The position numbers and the translations under genes are program-made. Below are positions 34,227-45,949 of a stretch of 64,000 nucleotides of DNA, piece after piece. Source of the stretch: Microcebus murinus (Eukaryota; Chordata; Mammalia; Primates; Cheirogaleidae). The notes under the pieces were generated by a model. The model ran no database searches. It had not been told where the DNA came from and saw only the letters and a list, made by a program, of their open reading frames with translations. How positions within the stretch are numbered: position 1 is the first letter of the stretch; every line of letters begins with the position of its first letter. Location of the stretch: NCBI RefSeq assembly GCF_040939455.1, contig NC_134112.1, forward strand, positions 69,690,001 through 69,754,000, written 5' to 3'.

Positions 34227-35219
34227 ATGGGAAGAAATCAGCGAAAGAACTCAGGAAATATGAAGAACCAAATGGAAAACACACTCCCAAAGAGGAGCAC
34301 CAGCCCCCTAGAAACGGACACCAACCACAATCAGGCAACCAGTATGACAGAAGAGGAATTTCGTATGTGGATCATAAGAACACTCACCCAGCTGCAACAA
34401 CAACTACTTAACCAACACAAAGAAACCACAAAAAGCATCCAGGATATGGGAAAAGAAATAGACACAATGAAGAAAAGTGTAACAGAACTCCTGGAAATGA
34501 AGAATCAATTCAAAGAACTACAAAATACAGTGGAAAGTCTCAAGAACAGGGTAGATCAAACAGAAGAAAGAATCTCAGAGCTTGAAGATAACACTCTCCA
34601 ATTAAATAAATCAGTCACAGAAATAGAGCAGAGAAACAAGAGAAAAGAGCAAAGCCTACAAGAGCTGTGGGATTATGTGAAAAAACCTAATGTGAGGGTC
34701 ATAGGCTTACCAGAAGGGGAAGAAGACAACACTCAAGGGTTGGACATGCTGTTTGAAGATATAATAGAGGAAAATTTCCCAGGCCTTGCTCAAAATCTTG
34801 ATATACAAGTTCAAGAAGCTCAGAGGACCCCTGGGAGATTCAATGCAAACAGGAAGACGTCACGACACGCAGTCATCAGACTGACCAAAGTATCAACTAA
34901 AGAGGCCCTTCTAAGAGCTGTAAGACAAAAGAAGCAAGTAGCATACACGGGAAAGCTAATTCGAATAACATCAGACTTCTCTAATGAGACTTTACAAGCA
35001 AGGAGAGACTGGGGCCCCATTCTCACTCTTTTGAAACAAAACAATGCCCAGCCTAGAATATGATTCCCTGCAAAACTAAGCTTCGTATATGAAGGAGAAA
35101 TAAAAACATTCTCAGACAAGCAAAGGCTCAGAGAATTCACCAAGACAAGACCAGCCCTACAAGAAGTACTTAAAACAGCGTTATGCACGGAACATCATAA
35201 TAATAACCCACGAATATAA
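34227..35219 (+). pseudogene. ORF1: L1 ORF1p (RNA-binding chaperone), broken by one stop
   Basis: ORF1p is the trimeric RNA-binding protein that coats L1 RNA in cytoplasmic particles. I place the start at the ATG at 34227 (MGRNQRKNSGN), which aligns with the usual ORF1 N-terminus. The frame is open 16 codons further up, but only to a GTG. A coiled coil with heptads and many Glu/Lys/Gln spans about residues 65-145, followed by SLQELWDYVKKPNVRVIGLPEG (the start of the RRM) and the C-terminal domain (TPGRFNANRKTSRHAVIRL, LQARRDWGPI). A TGA at 35061-35063 cuts it after 278 codons. The same frame continues to TAA at 35217-35219, about 330 codons in all, the expected family length. No other lesion was seen. 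Confidence 0.93.
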
Positions 35220-35300
35220 AAACAACCAAAACCCAAAGATATTAAAGGCCAGATATTACACTGCCTCAAGACAGAAATCATAGCAACAACATCCAACAGA

Positions 35301-38300
35301 ATGATCAGTAATCCACCTTGCCTATCAGTTCTCTCAATAAATGTGAATGGCTTAAACTCTCCACTCAAGAGACATAGGCTGGCTGAATGGATAAGAAAAT
35401 ACAGGCCAAGTATATGCTGTCTTCAGGAAACACATCTAAACTGCAAGGATGCATATAGACTAAAAATAAAAGGGTGGAGATCAATACTCCAAGCAAATAG
35501 AAGCCAAAAGAAGGCTGGTGTGGCAGTTCTAATTTCAGACGATTTAGTTTTTAAACCAACAAAAGTAGCGAAAGACAAAGAGGGTCATTATATAATGGTG
35601 AAGGGCACAGTCCAACAAGAAGAGATAACAATTTTAAATATATATGCACCCAACTTAGGTGCACCCAGATTCATAAAGCAAACCTTACTGGAGCTAAGCA
35701 AATGGATTAATAGCAACTCCATAATCGCCGGAGATTTCAACACCCCACTGATGGCACGAGACAGATCCTCCAAACAGAAAATTAATAAAGAAATAATGGA
35801 CTTAAACAAAACTCTAAAACAATTGGGTCTGACTGACATCTACAGAACATTCTACCCAAAATCCACTGAATATACGTTCTTCTCATCAGCTCACGGGACA
35901 TTCTCTAAGATTGACCATATCCTAGGACACAAAGTAAATCTCAAGAAATTTAAAAAAATAGAAATCATACCATGTACTTTCTCAGATCACAGTGGAATAA
36001 AACTAGAAATCAACCCTAACAGAAACTCACGTTTCTACACAAAAACGTGGAAATTAAACAACCTCCTACTAAATGATTACTTCATAAATGAAGAAATCAA
36101 GACGGAAATAAAAAACTTCTATGAAGAAAACGACAATGGAGAGACAAGTTATCAACTCCTCTGGGACACAGCTAAAGCAGTTCTGAGAGCAAAGTTTATC
36201 TCCATAAATGCCTATAACCAAAAGACAAGAAGATCACAAATAGACAATCTAATGAAATGACTCAAAGAGCTGGAAAAAGAAGAACAGACCAACCCCAAAC
36301 CCAGCAGAAGAAGTGAAATCAACAAGATCAAATCAGAACTAAACGAAATTGAAAATAGGGAAGCTATTCAGGAGATTAATAAAACAAAAAGTTGGTTCTT
36401 TGAAAAAATAAACAGAATTGACACACCATTGGATAAGCTAATGAAAAGCAGAAAAGAGAAATCTCTAATAAGCTCCATCAGGAACAAAAAAGGAGATATC
36501 ACAACTGATCCCAAAGAGATACAAGATATAATTTATGAATACTACAAAAATCTTTATGCACACACTGGAAAATGTGGAGGAAATGGACAAATTTCTAGAA
36601 ACACACAGCCTCCCTAGGCTCAACCAGGAAGAAATAGATTCCCTGAACAGACCAATCTCAACAGCTGAAATAGAAACAGCAATTAAAAATCTCCCTAAAA
36701 AAAAGTCCTGGTCCAGATGGCTTCACACCTGAATTTTACCATACTTACAAAGAAGAACTAGTACCTATCTTGCAGAAACTATTCCACAACATTGAGAAGA
36801 ACGGAAACCTCCCCGACACCTTTTATGAAGCAAATATTACTCTGATACCAAAACCAGGAAAGGATGCAACAAAAAAAGAAAACTACAGACCAATATCCCT
36901 AATGAATATAGATGCAAAAATTTTCAACAAAATCTTAGCTAACCGAATCCAGACACTTATCAAAAAAATAATCCACCATGACCAAGTGGGCTTCATCCCA
37001 GGGATGCAGGGATGGTTCAACATACGTACATCTATAAATGCAATTCACCACATAAACAGAAGCAAAAACAAAGACCACATGATTCTTTCAGTAGATGCAG
37101 AAAAAGCTTTTGACAAAATTCTACACCCTTTCATGATACGAACACTTAAGAAAATAGGCATAGAAGGGACATACCTAAAAATGATACAAGCCATATATGA
37201 CAGACCCATAGCCAACATCATACTGAATGGGGAAAAATTGAAATCATTCCCACTTAGAACTGGAACCAGACAAGGCTGCCCACTATCTCCACTTCTGTTC
37301 AACATAGTGCTGGAAGTCTTGGCTACAGCAATCAGACAGGAAAATGGAATCAAAGGTATCCAAATAGGGGCAGAAGAGATCAAACTTTCACTGTTTGCTG
37401 ATGATATGATATTGTATCTAGAAAACCCCAAAGATTCAACCAAGAAACTCCTGGAACTGATCAATGAATTTAGTAAAGTCTCAGGATACAAAATCAATAC
37501 ACAGAAATCAGAGGCATTCATATACGCCAACAACAATCTAATCGAGAACCAAATCAAAGACTCAATTACCTTCACAATAGCAACAAAGAAATTAAAGTAC
37601 CTAGGAATATACTTAACCAAGGAGGTAAAACCTCTACAAGGAGAACTATGAAACACTGAGGAAGGAAATAGCAGAGGATGTAAACAGATGGAAATCCATA
37701 CCATGCTCGTGGATTGGCAGACTCAATATCATCAAAATGTCTATACTACCCAAACTGATCTACAGATTCAATGCAATACCTATTAAAATCCCATCAGCAT
37801 TCTTCACAGATATAGAAAAAATAATTTTACGCTTCGTATGGAACCAAAGAAAACCCCGAATATCAAGAGCAATTCTAGGCAACAAAAACAAAATGGGAGG
37901 CATTAATATGCCAGATATCAAACTATACTACAAAGCTGTAGTAATTAAATCAATATGGTATTGGCACAAAAATAGGAATATTGACCAGTGGAACAGATGT
38001 GAGAATCCTGATATAAAACCATCCTCATATAGCCATCTAATCTTTGACAAAGCAGACAAAAACATACGCTGGGGAAAAGAATCCCTTTTCAATAAATGGT
38101 GCTGGGAAAACTGGATAGCCACCTGTAGAAGGCTAAAACAGGACCCACACCTTTCACCTCTCACAAAAACCAACTCACGCTGGATAACAGACTTAAACCT
38201 AAGGTATGAAACTATTAGAACTCTAGAGGAAAAAGTTGGAAACACTCTCCTAGACATCGGCCTGGGCAAAGAGTTTATGAAGAAGTCCCCAAAGGCAATC

Positions 38301-39083
38301 ACAGTAGCAACAAAAATAAATAAATGGGACATGATCAAACTACAAAGCTTCTGCACAGCCAAAGAAATAGTCATGAAAGTAAACAGACAACCTACAGAAT
38401 GGGAGAAAATTTTTGCATCCTATGCATCCGATAAGGGACTGATAACTAGAATATACTTAGAACTCACGAAAATCAGGAAGAAAAAATCAAATAACCCCAT
38501 TAAAAAGTGGGCAAAGGACTTGAACAGAAACTTTTCTAAAGAAGACAGAAGAATGGCCAACAAATATATGAAAAAATGCTCAACATCTCTAATCATCAGG
38601 GAAATGCAAATCAAAACCACAATGAGATATCACTTAACCCCAGTGAGAATGGCCTTTATCAAAAAGTCTCCAAACAATAAATGCTGGCGTGGTTGCGGAG
38701 AGAGAGGAACACTCCTACACTGCTGGTGGGACTGCAAACTAGTTCAACCTCTGTGGAAAGCAATATGGAGATACCTTAAAGCGATACAAGTGAATCTACC
38801 ATTTGATCCAGCAAACCCATTGCTGGGCATCTACCCAAATGATCCAATGACACTCTACAAAAAAGACACCTGCACTCGAATGTTTATAGCAGCACAATTC
38901 ATAATTGCAAGGCTGTGGAAACAGCCCAAGTGCCCATCAATCCAAGAATGGATTAATAAAATGTGGTATATGTATACCATGGAGTACTATTCAGCTCTAA
39001 GAAACAACGGTGATATAGCACATCTTATATTTTCCTGGTTAGAGCTGGAACCCATACTACTAAGTGAAGTATCGCAAGAATAG
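35301..39083 (+). pseudogene. ORF2: L1 ORF2p (endonuclease-reverse transcriptase), multiply disrupted
   Basis: ORF2p nicks target DNA and primes reverse transcription of L1 RNA. The apurinic-type endonuclease (residues 1-239) is intact, with N14, E43, Y115, D145, N147, D205, D229 and H230 all in family positions. Lesions: TGA at codon 320 (36258-36260), a +1-direction frameshift near 36555-36570, an extra A in an A8 run at 36697-36704, and a 2-bp loss near 37628. RT motifs remain in frame 36770-37651, including [12 protein letters not shown] and FADD (37394-37405). The final frame, 37737-39083, holds the C-terminal cysteine motif CWRGCG...LHCWWDC (38682-38735). A TAG ends it at 39081; the frame would otherwise run 14 codons further to 39125. 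Confidence 0.95.
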
Positions 39084-39343
39084 AAAAACAAGCACCAGAT
39101 ATATTCTCCAGCAAACTGGTATTAACTGAGTAGCACCTAAGTGGACACATAGGTACTACAGTAATAGAGTATTGGGCAGGTGGGAGGGGGGAGGGGGGCG
39201 GGTATATACATACATAAGGAGTGAGATGTGCACCATCTGGGGGATGGTATGCTGGAGACTCAGACTTTTGGGGGGAGGGGGGAAATGGGCATTTATTGAA
39301 ACCTTAAAATCTGTACCCCATAATATGCTGAAATAAAAAAAAA
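39084..39343 (+). mobile_element. L1 3' UTR and A-tail
   Basis: It includes two G-run clusters, 39174-39202 and about 39268-39289, which could form G-quadruplexes, as is usual in L1 3' UTRs. It ends '...ataatatgctgaaataaaaa'. The signal AATAAA is at 39332-39337. The same terminal phrase ends the older L1 at 3345, so both belong to one lineage of L1 3' ends. Confidence 0.9.
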
Positions 39344-39354
39344 TCTCATTGTAG
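39337..39354. repeat. 18-bp target-site duplication, right copy (full-length L1)
   Basis: Identical to 32787-32804, including seven As that overlap the A-tail. Confidence 0.9.
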
Positions 39355-40034
39355 ATATTATATGAAGAATGATACAATTTGAATAATTTTTAAGTAAACT
39401 TAAAGATTAAAAATAAATTTTAATTTTCTTGTTTTAAAATTACTTTTAAAATGACTTTTATAAATTATGCATTTAAAACAGATAAAAGTAAAAATTTTAA
39501 AATCAACCCAAATTTTCAGTCAACCAAAATCTAACTCTTTGAAGTTATCAGTTAATAAATTTGAATCATCACTCAAGATGATGAATATTTATATTTAGAA
39601 AGATAGATAAATAGATGATTTCATAACAATACTATGTTATTTTTAAGATAAAAAATATTAATTTTAATTTTGATTTCGTTTAACAGAATTTAAAAATGGA
39701 AGTGGAACTGATAGAATGTCTGAGCTCGAGATACAAATTTATTAACACTCGTGATATAACTTCCCAAATCATCTGTCTAAGATTAAGAAAAATGTAATTA
39801 AAAACATTAAGATTGTGAAGTAAAATTTTAAACTACATTTCAATTTTTTTCTCTTATAGAATGAGTTCTGATGAAAGAGGAGAAATAAGCACTCGAAGGT
39901 GTTCCCACATTTCCTCTCCTGATCCAACTTGCTAAAGAGCTAGGAGCTGCCTATTTTAAATTATACAGTCTTTTTAAAAAAGAAGATAAAGTTAATATTT
40001 ATTGTGATATTTTAGTACAGTTGATTTGGTTCAT
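39355..40034. other. Unassigned AT-rich stretch
   Basis: Very AT-rich. It continues the sequence left of the L1, with no recognisable gene. Confidence 0.45.
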
Positions 40035-40715
40035 ATTTGTTTATAACAGATTTATTGAGACACAATTCATACACCATAAAGCTTACTCATGTTAAGTCCA
40101 CAATTCACAAAGCTTTGCACACATCACCACTGTCTTGTTCCAGAATATTTTCATCACCTCAAAAGAAACCCTATTTCCACTAGCGTCATGTCACATTCAA
40201 CCTTCCTCCAGCCCCTGACATACCCTAATCTACTTTCTGTCTCAATGGATTTGCCTATTCTCGATATTTCATACAAATATAATTATGCAATATGTGCCCT
40301 TTTGTGTCTGACTTCTTTCATTTAGCATAATGTTTTCCAGGTTCATCTACGTTAGAGTATGTTCAGCATTACTTTTTATGGCCAAATAATATTCTACTGT
40401 ATGGATATATCACATTTTGTTGATCCATTCATCAGTTGATGGACATTTATGTTGTTTCCACTTTTTGGCTGTTAGGAATAATGCTGTTATCAACATTCAG
40501 GTTTTCTGTAAAATATGTTTTCATTTATCATATATACTAATACCTAGGTATGGAAATATTAGGTCATATGGTAAACTCTCAGTTTAACATTTTGAGGAAA
40601 TGCCAGACTGTTTTCCAAAGTGCTGCACCATTTTACAGTGCCACCAGCAATATACACGGGTTTTTCACATTCTCTACATCCTCACTAACACTGGTTATTA
40701 TCTGTTTTTCTTTTT
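40035..40715 (-). mobile_element. L1M fragment: ORF2 3' end and 3' UTR, antisense
   Basis: The plus strand carries antisense L1 sequence in order: 'gagacacaattcatacacca', 'aaaagaaaccctatttccac', 'gcctattctcgatatttcat', 'tttcatttagcataatgttt', 'atattctactgtatggatat', 'ccattcatcagttgatggac' and 'caccagcaatatacacggg'. The last blocks correspond to the end of ORF2, though all frames are decayed. Confidence 0.8.
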
Positions 40716-41060
40716 TTTTTATTTTTCTAAATTTATTTTTGATTATTATGGATGCATAATAGTTGTATATCTTTACAGGGTACATGTGATGTTTTGATAC
40801 AGACATACAATTTGAATTAATCAAATCAGGACAATTGGGCTATCCATTACCTCAGGTATTTAACATTTCTTTATGTTAGGAAAATCCCAATTTCACTCTT
40901 TTAGTTACTTTAAGGTATGCTTTAACTTGTTTATAGTCACTTTTTTGTGCTATCAAATATTGTTCAGTCGATCTAATCATCTAACCGTATTTTTGCACCT
41001 ATTAGCCATCCCCCCTCCCTGCTACTCCACCCCCACCTCAACTATGCAGTCTTGATGACT
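40716..41060 (-). mobile_element. L1 (L1MA/L1PB-like) 3' UTR, antisense
   Basis: It begins with the T-run 'ttctttttttttttattttt' (an A-tail on the minus strand). It continues with 'cagggtacatgtgatgtttt', 'gatacagacatacaatttga', 'attaatcaaatcaggacaat' and 'ccattacctcaggtatttaa', a different and younger L1 3' UTR than its neighbour. It ends around the C-rich 'ccatcccccctccctgctac'. It abuts the older L1M piece. Confidence 0.7.
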
Positions 41061-41761
41061 TCTATATAGGAAAATATTTTGGAGACATAGTAAGTGGGAA
41101 TTCCTGTTTCACAAATTGAAGTCATTTATCACATTGGCTAACCAGCTATTTTCCAGAGTATTAATTCCTTCTGAATGTTGTCAACTGAATTGTTATATCT
41201 ACCTTATCCAACTTAATATGAATTTTCTTTGATTTCTACATTTTAACTTTGTTTTTATTTTAGTGGATTCAAAACTTGCTGTCAGTTCTTTTGCCATTGT
41301 TTTCCAGTTCTGAACTTTAATAAAATTCATGTCTTGTGAAAAGATTGCACTAAGTGGTTTGTTTTGCTTGCTTGATTTTGTTTTGTTTTTCTCCAGAAGA
41401 TTCATATCTGCTGCATTTCCCCCATGAATGAGAATGTCTTTCTTTTTTCTTTATAGGTGAATGACAACGTGGCTGAGTACATATTTTGACTCATGCTTTC
41501 TTTACCTTGCCGCTTTGTAGTTTTCACTATCTTTGAGTGTTGATAGATACCTTACATCTTTTAACTCAACATCTCCAATCAAGCATCATTAGTTGGTTTG
41601 ATTTTTAACTCAAGTACTTTCTTTCCTTTTTTTCAGGAAGGACTTGTAAGTTGTATATTCTCTATCTTTTGGTTGTTGCTGTTTTTTATTTATAAAATGT
41701 CTTCCTGTCACCCTAATATTTGTTTGACAATTTGGTTGTGCATAGTAATCTTTAAACACTC
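41061..41761 (-). mobile_element. Probable ancient L1/HAL1-like sequence, antisense, left part
   Basis: T-rich sequence such as 'ctgtcagttcttttgccatt' that continues beyond the LTR. The whole looks like antisense ancient L1-type DNA. The family is not certain. Confidence 0.3.
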
Positions 41762-41766
41762 CCATT
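41762..41766. repeat. 5-bp target-site duplication (CCATT), left copy
   Basis: CCATT precedes the LTR and is repeated at 42135-42139, as expected for ERVL-MaLR integration. Confidence 0.8.
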
Positions 41767-42134
41767 TGCTATGGTTTAACTGTTCCCTCCAAAACATACA
41801 TTGAAATTTAATTGCTATTGTGATAGTTTTAAGAGGTGGGACCATTAAGAGGTGATTAGATCACGAGGGTTCTGCCCTCATGAATGGATTAATGTCCTTA
41901 TGGAGGGAGTGGAGTGTTATGAAAGAAAGTGCAGCCCTCTTTTCCTGGCTTGCTCTCATGCTCTCTTGCCCTCCTGCCTTCCACCATGAGATGACAGAGC
42001 AAGGAGGCCCTTGCCAGACATGGGCCTCTCGACCTTGGACTTCCCAGCCTTCAGAACTGTAAGAAATATTTCTTTACTTTATAAATTACCCAGCTTGTGG
42101 TATTCTGTTACAACGACACAAATGGACTAAAACA
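41767..42134 (+). mobile_element. MST/MLT1-type solo LTR (ERVL-MaLR)
   Basis: It starts 'tgctatggtttaactgttcc' and ends 'atggactaaaaca', so it has the TG...CA termini. Internal order: 'aagaggtgggaccattaaga', 'ggtgattagatcacgagggt', 'ctcatgaatggattaatgtc', 'ttggacttcccagccttcag', 'aactgtaagaaatatttctt' and 'gtggtattctgttacaacga'. Length is 368 bp with no internal retroviral part, so it is a solo LTR left by recombination. The 60-codon frame within it is incidental. Confidence 0.9.
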
Positions 42135-42139
42135 CCATT
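42135..42139. repeat. 5-bp target-site duplication (CCATT), right copy
   Basis: Second copy of the duplication flanking the MaLR LTR. Confidence 0.8.
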
Positions 42140-43200
42140 GAATGTTGCTAACATTTGTTCTCTTGTCTTCTGATGTCTTTTGACATTACATTTAACAGAA
42201 GTCTGAGGCCAGTCTGGCATTTCACCCCTTACTATTTATGTACACATATACATGCACATGTACAAGCGTGCACATGCACACACACAAATTCCTTTCTAAC
42301 TAAAGAATTCTTTCTTTACCTCCAAAGTTTAAAATTTCATCTGAATTTTTTGTAGTGTAGATTGCTGTAAAAATTTTCCTAGAGTATAATGAATCCTTTA
42401 GACCTGTAATTCAATTTTCCTTATTTTGCTTTGTTATTTAAAGCCTTTTTCTGTTGCCTTTGTTGACTTAACTATTTTAGGGACACTAATTTTTTTCTAT
42501 ATCATTTTTTACTTGTTGTCTGTATATATTATCTCCTCCTAATCACTCTAATCTCAATATCTTTTCCTTTGTATAGTCATCATAATTATACCTTTTCCCA
42601 AGTAATTTCATATTTTTTATTGCATTTATCATGTCTCTTGTTGTATAGAGCTTTGTCTAACTTATTTATTAATTCTTTGGTGGTGGCTTTTGCTTCTTAA
42701 GATGTTGCCTTGGTTCTGTTATTTAGCTACCATATAATTTGTTGTTTTATTATATTTTTCTTAAATTTTTTCTTGTTCCTATTTTATAAAATTCATGTTC
42801 TTATTATCATCTCCTAAAGAAAAGAAAATTAAATCCTTATGGAGAATTTTCTTCTCATCTTAGATTGTTTCCTTCTAGGACACATTTTGTTTTGCTTATT
42901 CCTTCCTATTATTTTTCCTGTATAGACTGTTTTTATAGTTGTCATGACATCTATTTCTAGTGTTTTTTGCATGCTTTATGTAACTCTGTTAGATGTGCTA
43001 AATGCTCATATAGAATGTGATTAAATCCTCTCATTTCTACTTCTGTTCTGTCTGGGACATTTAAATTTTTTCCTCTGAACTTCAATTTAAAGACTAGTAC
43101 TAAGTCTGCTTATTCCTTCTCAGTTCAAATTTCTCTAACTTGGGTTGGGATATACAGTATCAAGGAATATTTTTAGGAATTTTAAAGTTATCTTTTTCTC
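42140..43200 (-). mobile_element. Probable ancient L1/HAL1-like sequence, antisense, right part
   Basis: The sequence 'tcttgtcttctgatgtcttt' with 'acagaagtctgaggccagtc' and the long T-rich run to 43200 fits antisense L1M. It is too diverged for a firm name. A CA/CATG-rich patch lies at 42239-42290. Confidence 0.3.
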
Positions 43201-45679
43201 TTAATACTGATACATCCATTTCAGTCTTCTGTTTTCCATCATAACTAATATATTTATTTGTCTCATTCTCAATATATGAATTAACAAATGGTACATGATC
43301 TATTTATTAAATAAGTATATATAAAATGGTACATGGCCTTTGGGTGAGATATTAACAGAAATATAAAAATCAATGAATAGGCAGAAATACATTTATGTTA
43401 TGTCATTTGATATTTCTTGATTTGCAATGAAATATTCTTACTTAAAGGAGCTAATGTTGAGCTTCTCCAGAAAAAAATTTACCCTTGTGTGTAAAAATCT
43501 AAGAATTTCTTACAGTTCTTACTTACGCTCTTTACTGTGATGTATACTACATAATGATAATTCCATGAAATAGAAAAATTAACTATGAATATTCATTAGT
43601 GTATGAATTATTTTGATGAACATTGTGAGTAGAGAGCACTAACACCATGTGAGCAGAAGTTCTAGCACACAGGTACCTTACTTATTTGATTTTATAATAA
43701 TTTAAACTTCTCATAAAATTACTTAATTCTCTGTTATTTCAAAATTGCCTTAATTGATATTTGGATTTCAAGTGTCATCACTGGGATTATTTTTATATTA
43801 CTGCTTTGTCTTTGCTTTATTGTTTTCTCAAAACTAGTCCACTGAGATCTCTTGGTACAAGGCATTTTCTTCTTAGCCATACTTTATTGAAATGTTAACC
43901 AGTACTAGAGTTTTGCTTTCCTAGATTTTTGAAACTGAAGAGTAATCCTGGCTTTACATGATACTTTAATAATGTTGCCAATCCCCTGGTAAGTTGTTCA
44001 CATCAGCTATTTAGCCCCAATACCTAAAGCTTGGGAATCACAATGATTCTTTTCACTTTCTGCTTCTGCAATTCCAAGAGTTATGAATATTAAGTTGTAC
44101 TTGCCCCAAAGCAAAAGTATATTCACCAAGATTATTTGCTGAGATCAGGAGTCTCTGAGCCTCATTTTAAAACAATAGCATTAATAAGAAAGCACCACAA
44201 AATATATGACATTTGAAAAATAAAAGAAATAGGAATTGAGATTTTTTTTTTAATAAAGTTAAAAAAAACCCCATTGGTTGAAAGTCATCCTGACTAATGC
44301 CACAGATCACTCTACATGAAGCTGGAATTAAATTCTACTTTTTAAGAAACAATTTATAGGAGTAAAAGGACCCTTGGATTTCCATATGGTAAGTTATATT
44401 TATATTTTTTCAATCATATAATAACATTATTTTTGAAGTAAACATCAACTTAACCATAAAAGTTACTTAGTCCTGTTGAAAGTCCTAGCTATTTATAGTG
44501 ACATATTAAAATGTTGTAAAATTTCTTTAAAAAATTAAGAAAAATCAGTTTCAATTCTAGCTAGAGTTTCTTGATCAGATCCTTGTTTCCTGAGAAAATA
44601 TACAAGATGCATCATCTAGGAGGCTAAGGGACTGGTTCATTGTAATTAGGGAATTGAATTTTGCTTGGCTTCTCTGAGCTAGCATGCATTTTGCCTTCAA
44701 CTTATAAAGAGAAAACTGGCTGATATTTTGTAAATTTTTGTCTAGTTTTGAAAGAAATCAGACTATTGATTTGGAAGGTTCCCCAGACATAGCTGCTAAA
44801 AGATCTCTAAATATAAATTCCAAAGCTTGTACACTGTGCTGGACACTGCAATTGCAGCTGCAGTGTATACCATGATCAAACCTTCCAAGGAAAGTCAGGA
44901 TCATGTGTTCTCAGGAACTCTTGACTCTGTAAACCCTTCCCTAAAAAGAAACTAGAATCTTAAAAAGTCTTATTTAACAGGAGTATCTCCCTCAGCCATT
45001 GCATGTTTTTAGTTTCTCACACTCAGCAGAAAGAAATCTTTGGAGGTACTGTGCTACTCTTAAGCCTCTTCTCAGATAGAATCTAAAAGAAGTTCAAAGA
45101 ACCTATAAATTAGGAAAATCAAAAAGGGAATGGGATAAAACAAAACAAAAACAAAGCAACCAACCCTTAAACCCAGCTATCTAAACCCTTTGTCTCCAGG
45201 TGGACAACAACAACATAGGCAAAGAGAAAGTTCAGATCTTACTTAAAAGAAATAAGCAACAGGGACATTAAAGTAAGGCAATTAAAACATAAATTAGATC
45301 CAATAATTTTATTTCACAGTTTTAAAAGTTTAATAGATATGCATTGCCCACTGAATTGAATCCAAGTCCTGAGGGTGATGTTTAAGGACCTCTAAAATTT
45401 GGCAACAACTTATTTTTCCAGCCTCATTATAATAAAGTGCCTCTTAAAATGTTCCATCTAAATACCTCTATTGCCAGCAAGAGTCATGATATATCCCAAG
45501 AATCTGGGATATCTAATATAACCAGTTATATTTTTATCATGAAAATTTTGTACGTTTGTTTTAATAGAAAAAAAACATAAAGCCATGTTCCAGGAAATGT
45601 GCCATGCAAACTCTGTAGCTCAACTTATTTTTATCATGCACTGTCCTATGTACCTGAGATTATTAGCATTCCAGTATGA
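43201..45679. other. Unassigned AT-rich stretch
   Basis: No gene, RNA gene or confidently named repeat. Confidence 0.45.
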
Positions 45680-45812
45680 GATGCTGCCGGGAAAGAGCTA
45701 AAGCTTGGGTTCTAGTTCTGGTCTGCCATTAACTACTTATGTGATACTGGCTGGGCCTCTTGTTTCTTTTTTGGCACTAGTTGCCCATCTGAAAAATGAA
45801 GACAGATTAGAA
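45680..45812 (+). mobile_element. MIR SINE fragment
   Basis: MIR in sense: 'gggttctagttctggtctgc', 'cattaactacttatgtgata', 'ctgggcctcttgtttctt' and 'tgcccatctgaaaaatgaag'. Confidence 0.65.
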
Positions 45813-45949
45813 AAGTGGACTTGATTTTTTTTTTTTCTTTTTAGCTTCTGACACTGATACAAACAATAGATAAATGTGGAACTCTTCCTGCAAAAGAGGC
45901 CAGAGTGGTCATGCAGGTGGTTCTGGGCTACGCAGTTTCAAATCACAGG

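Larger units (their letters stand above)
32805..39343 (+). mobile_element. Near full-length LINE-1 (about 6.5 kb)
   Basis: One continuous L1 in sense. It has a GC-rich 5' UTR (32805-34226), ORF1 (34227-35219), an 81-bp spacer, ORF2 (35301-39083), and a 3' UTR with G-rich tracts. The AATAAA at 39332-39337 overlaps the start of a short A-tail. Identical 18-bp target-site duplications flank it. Length, order and spacing match complete mammalian L1s. ORF1 has one nonsense codon. ORF2 has one nonsense codon, three frameshifts and possibly an early terminal stop, so it is non-autonomous. The intact ends and identical duplications point to a fairly recent insertion by L1 standards. Confidence 0.97.

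Noticed and set aside
34820..35188. Minus-strand frame of 122 codons opposite ORF1
   Set aside because: Shadow of ORF1.
37045..38374. Minus-strand frames of 219 and 148 codons opposite L1 ORF2
   Set aside because: Shadows of the L1 coding strand.
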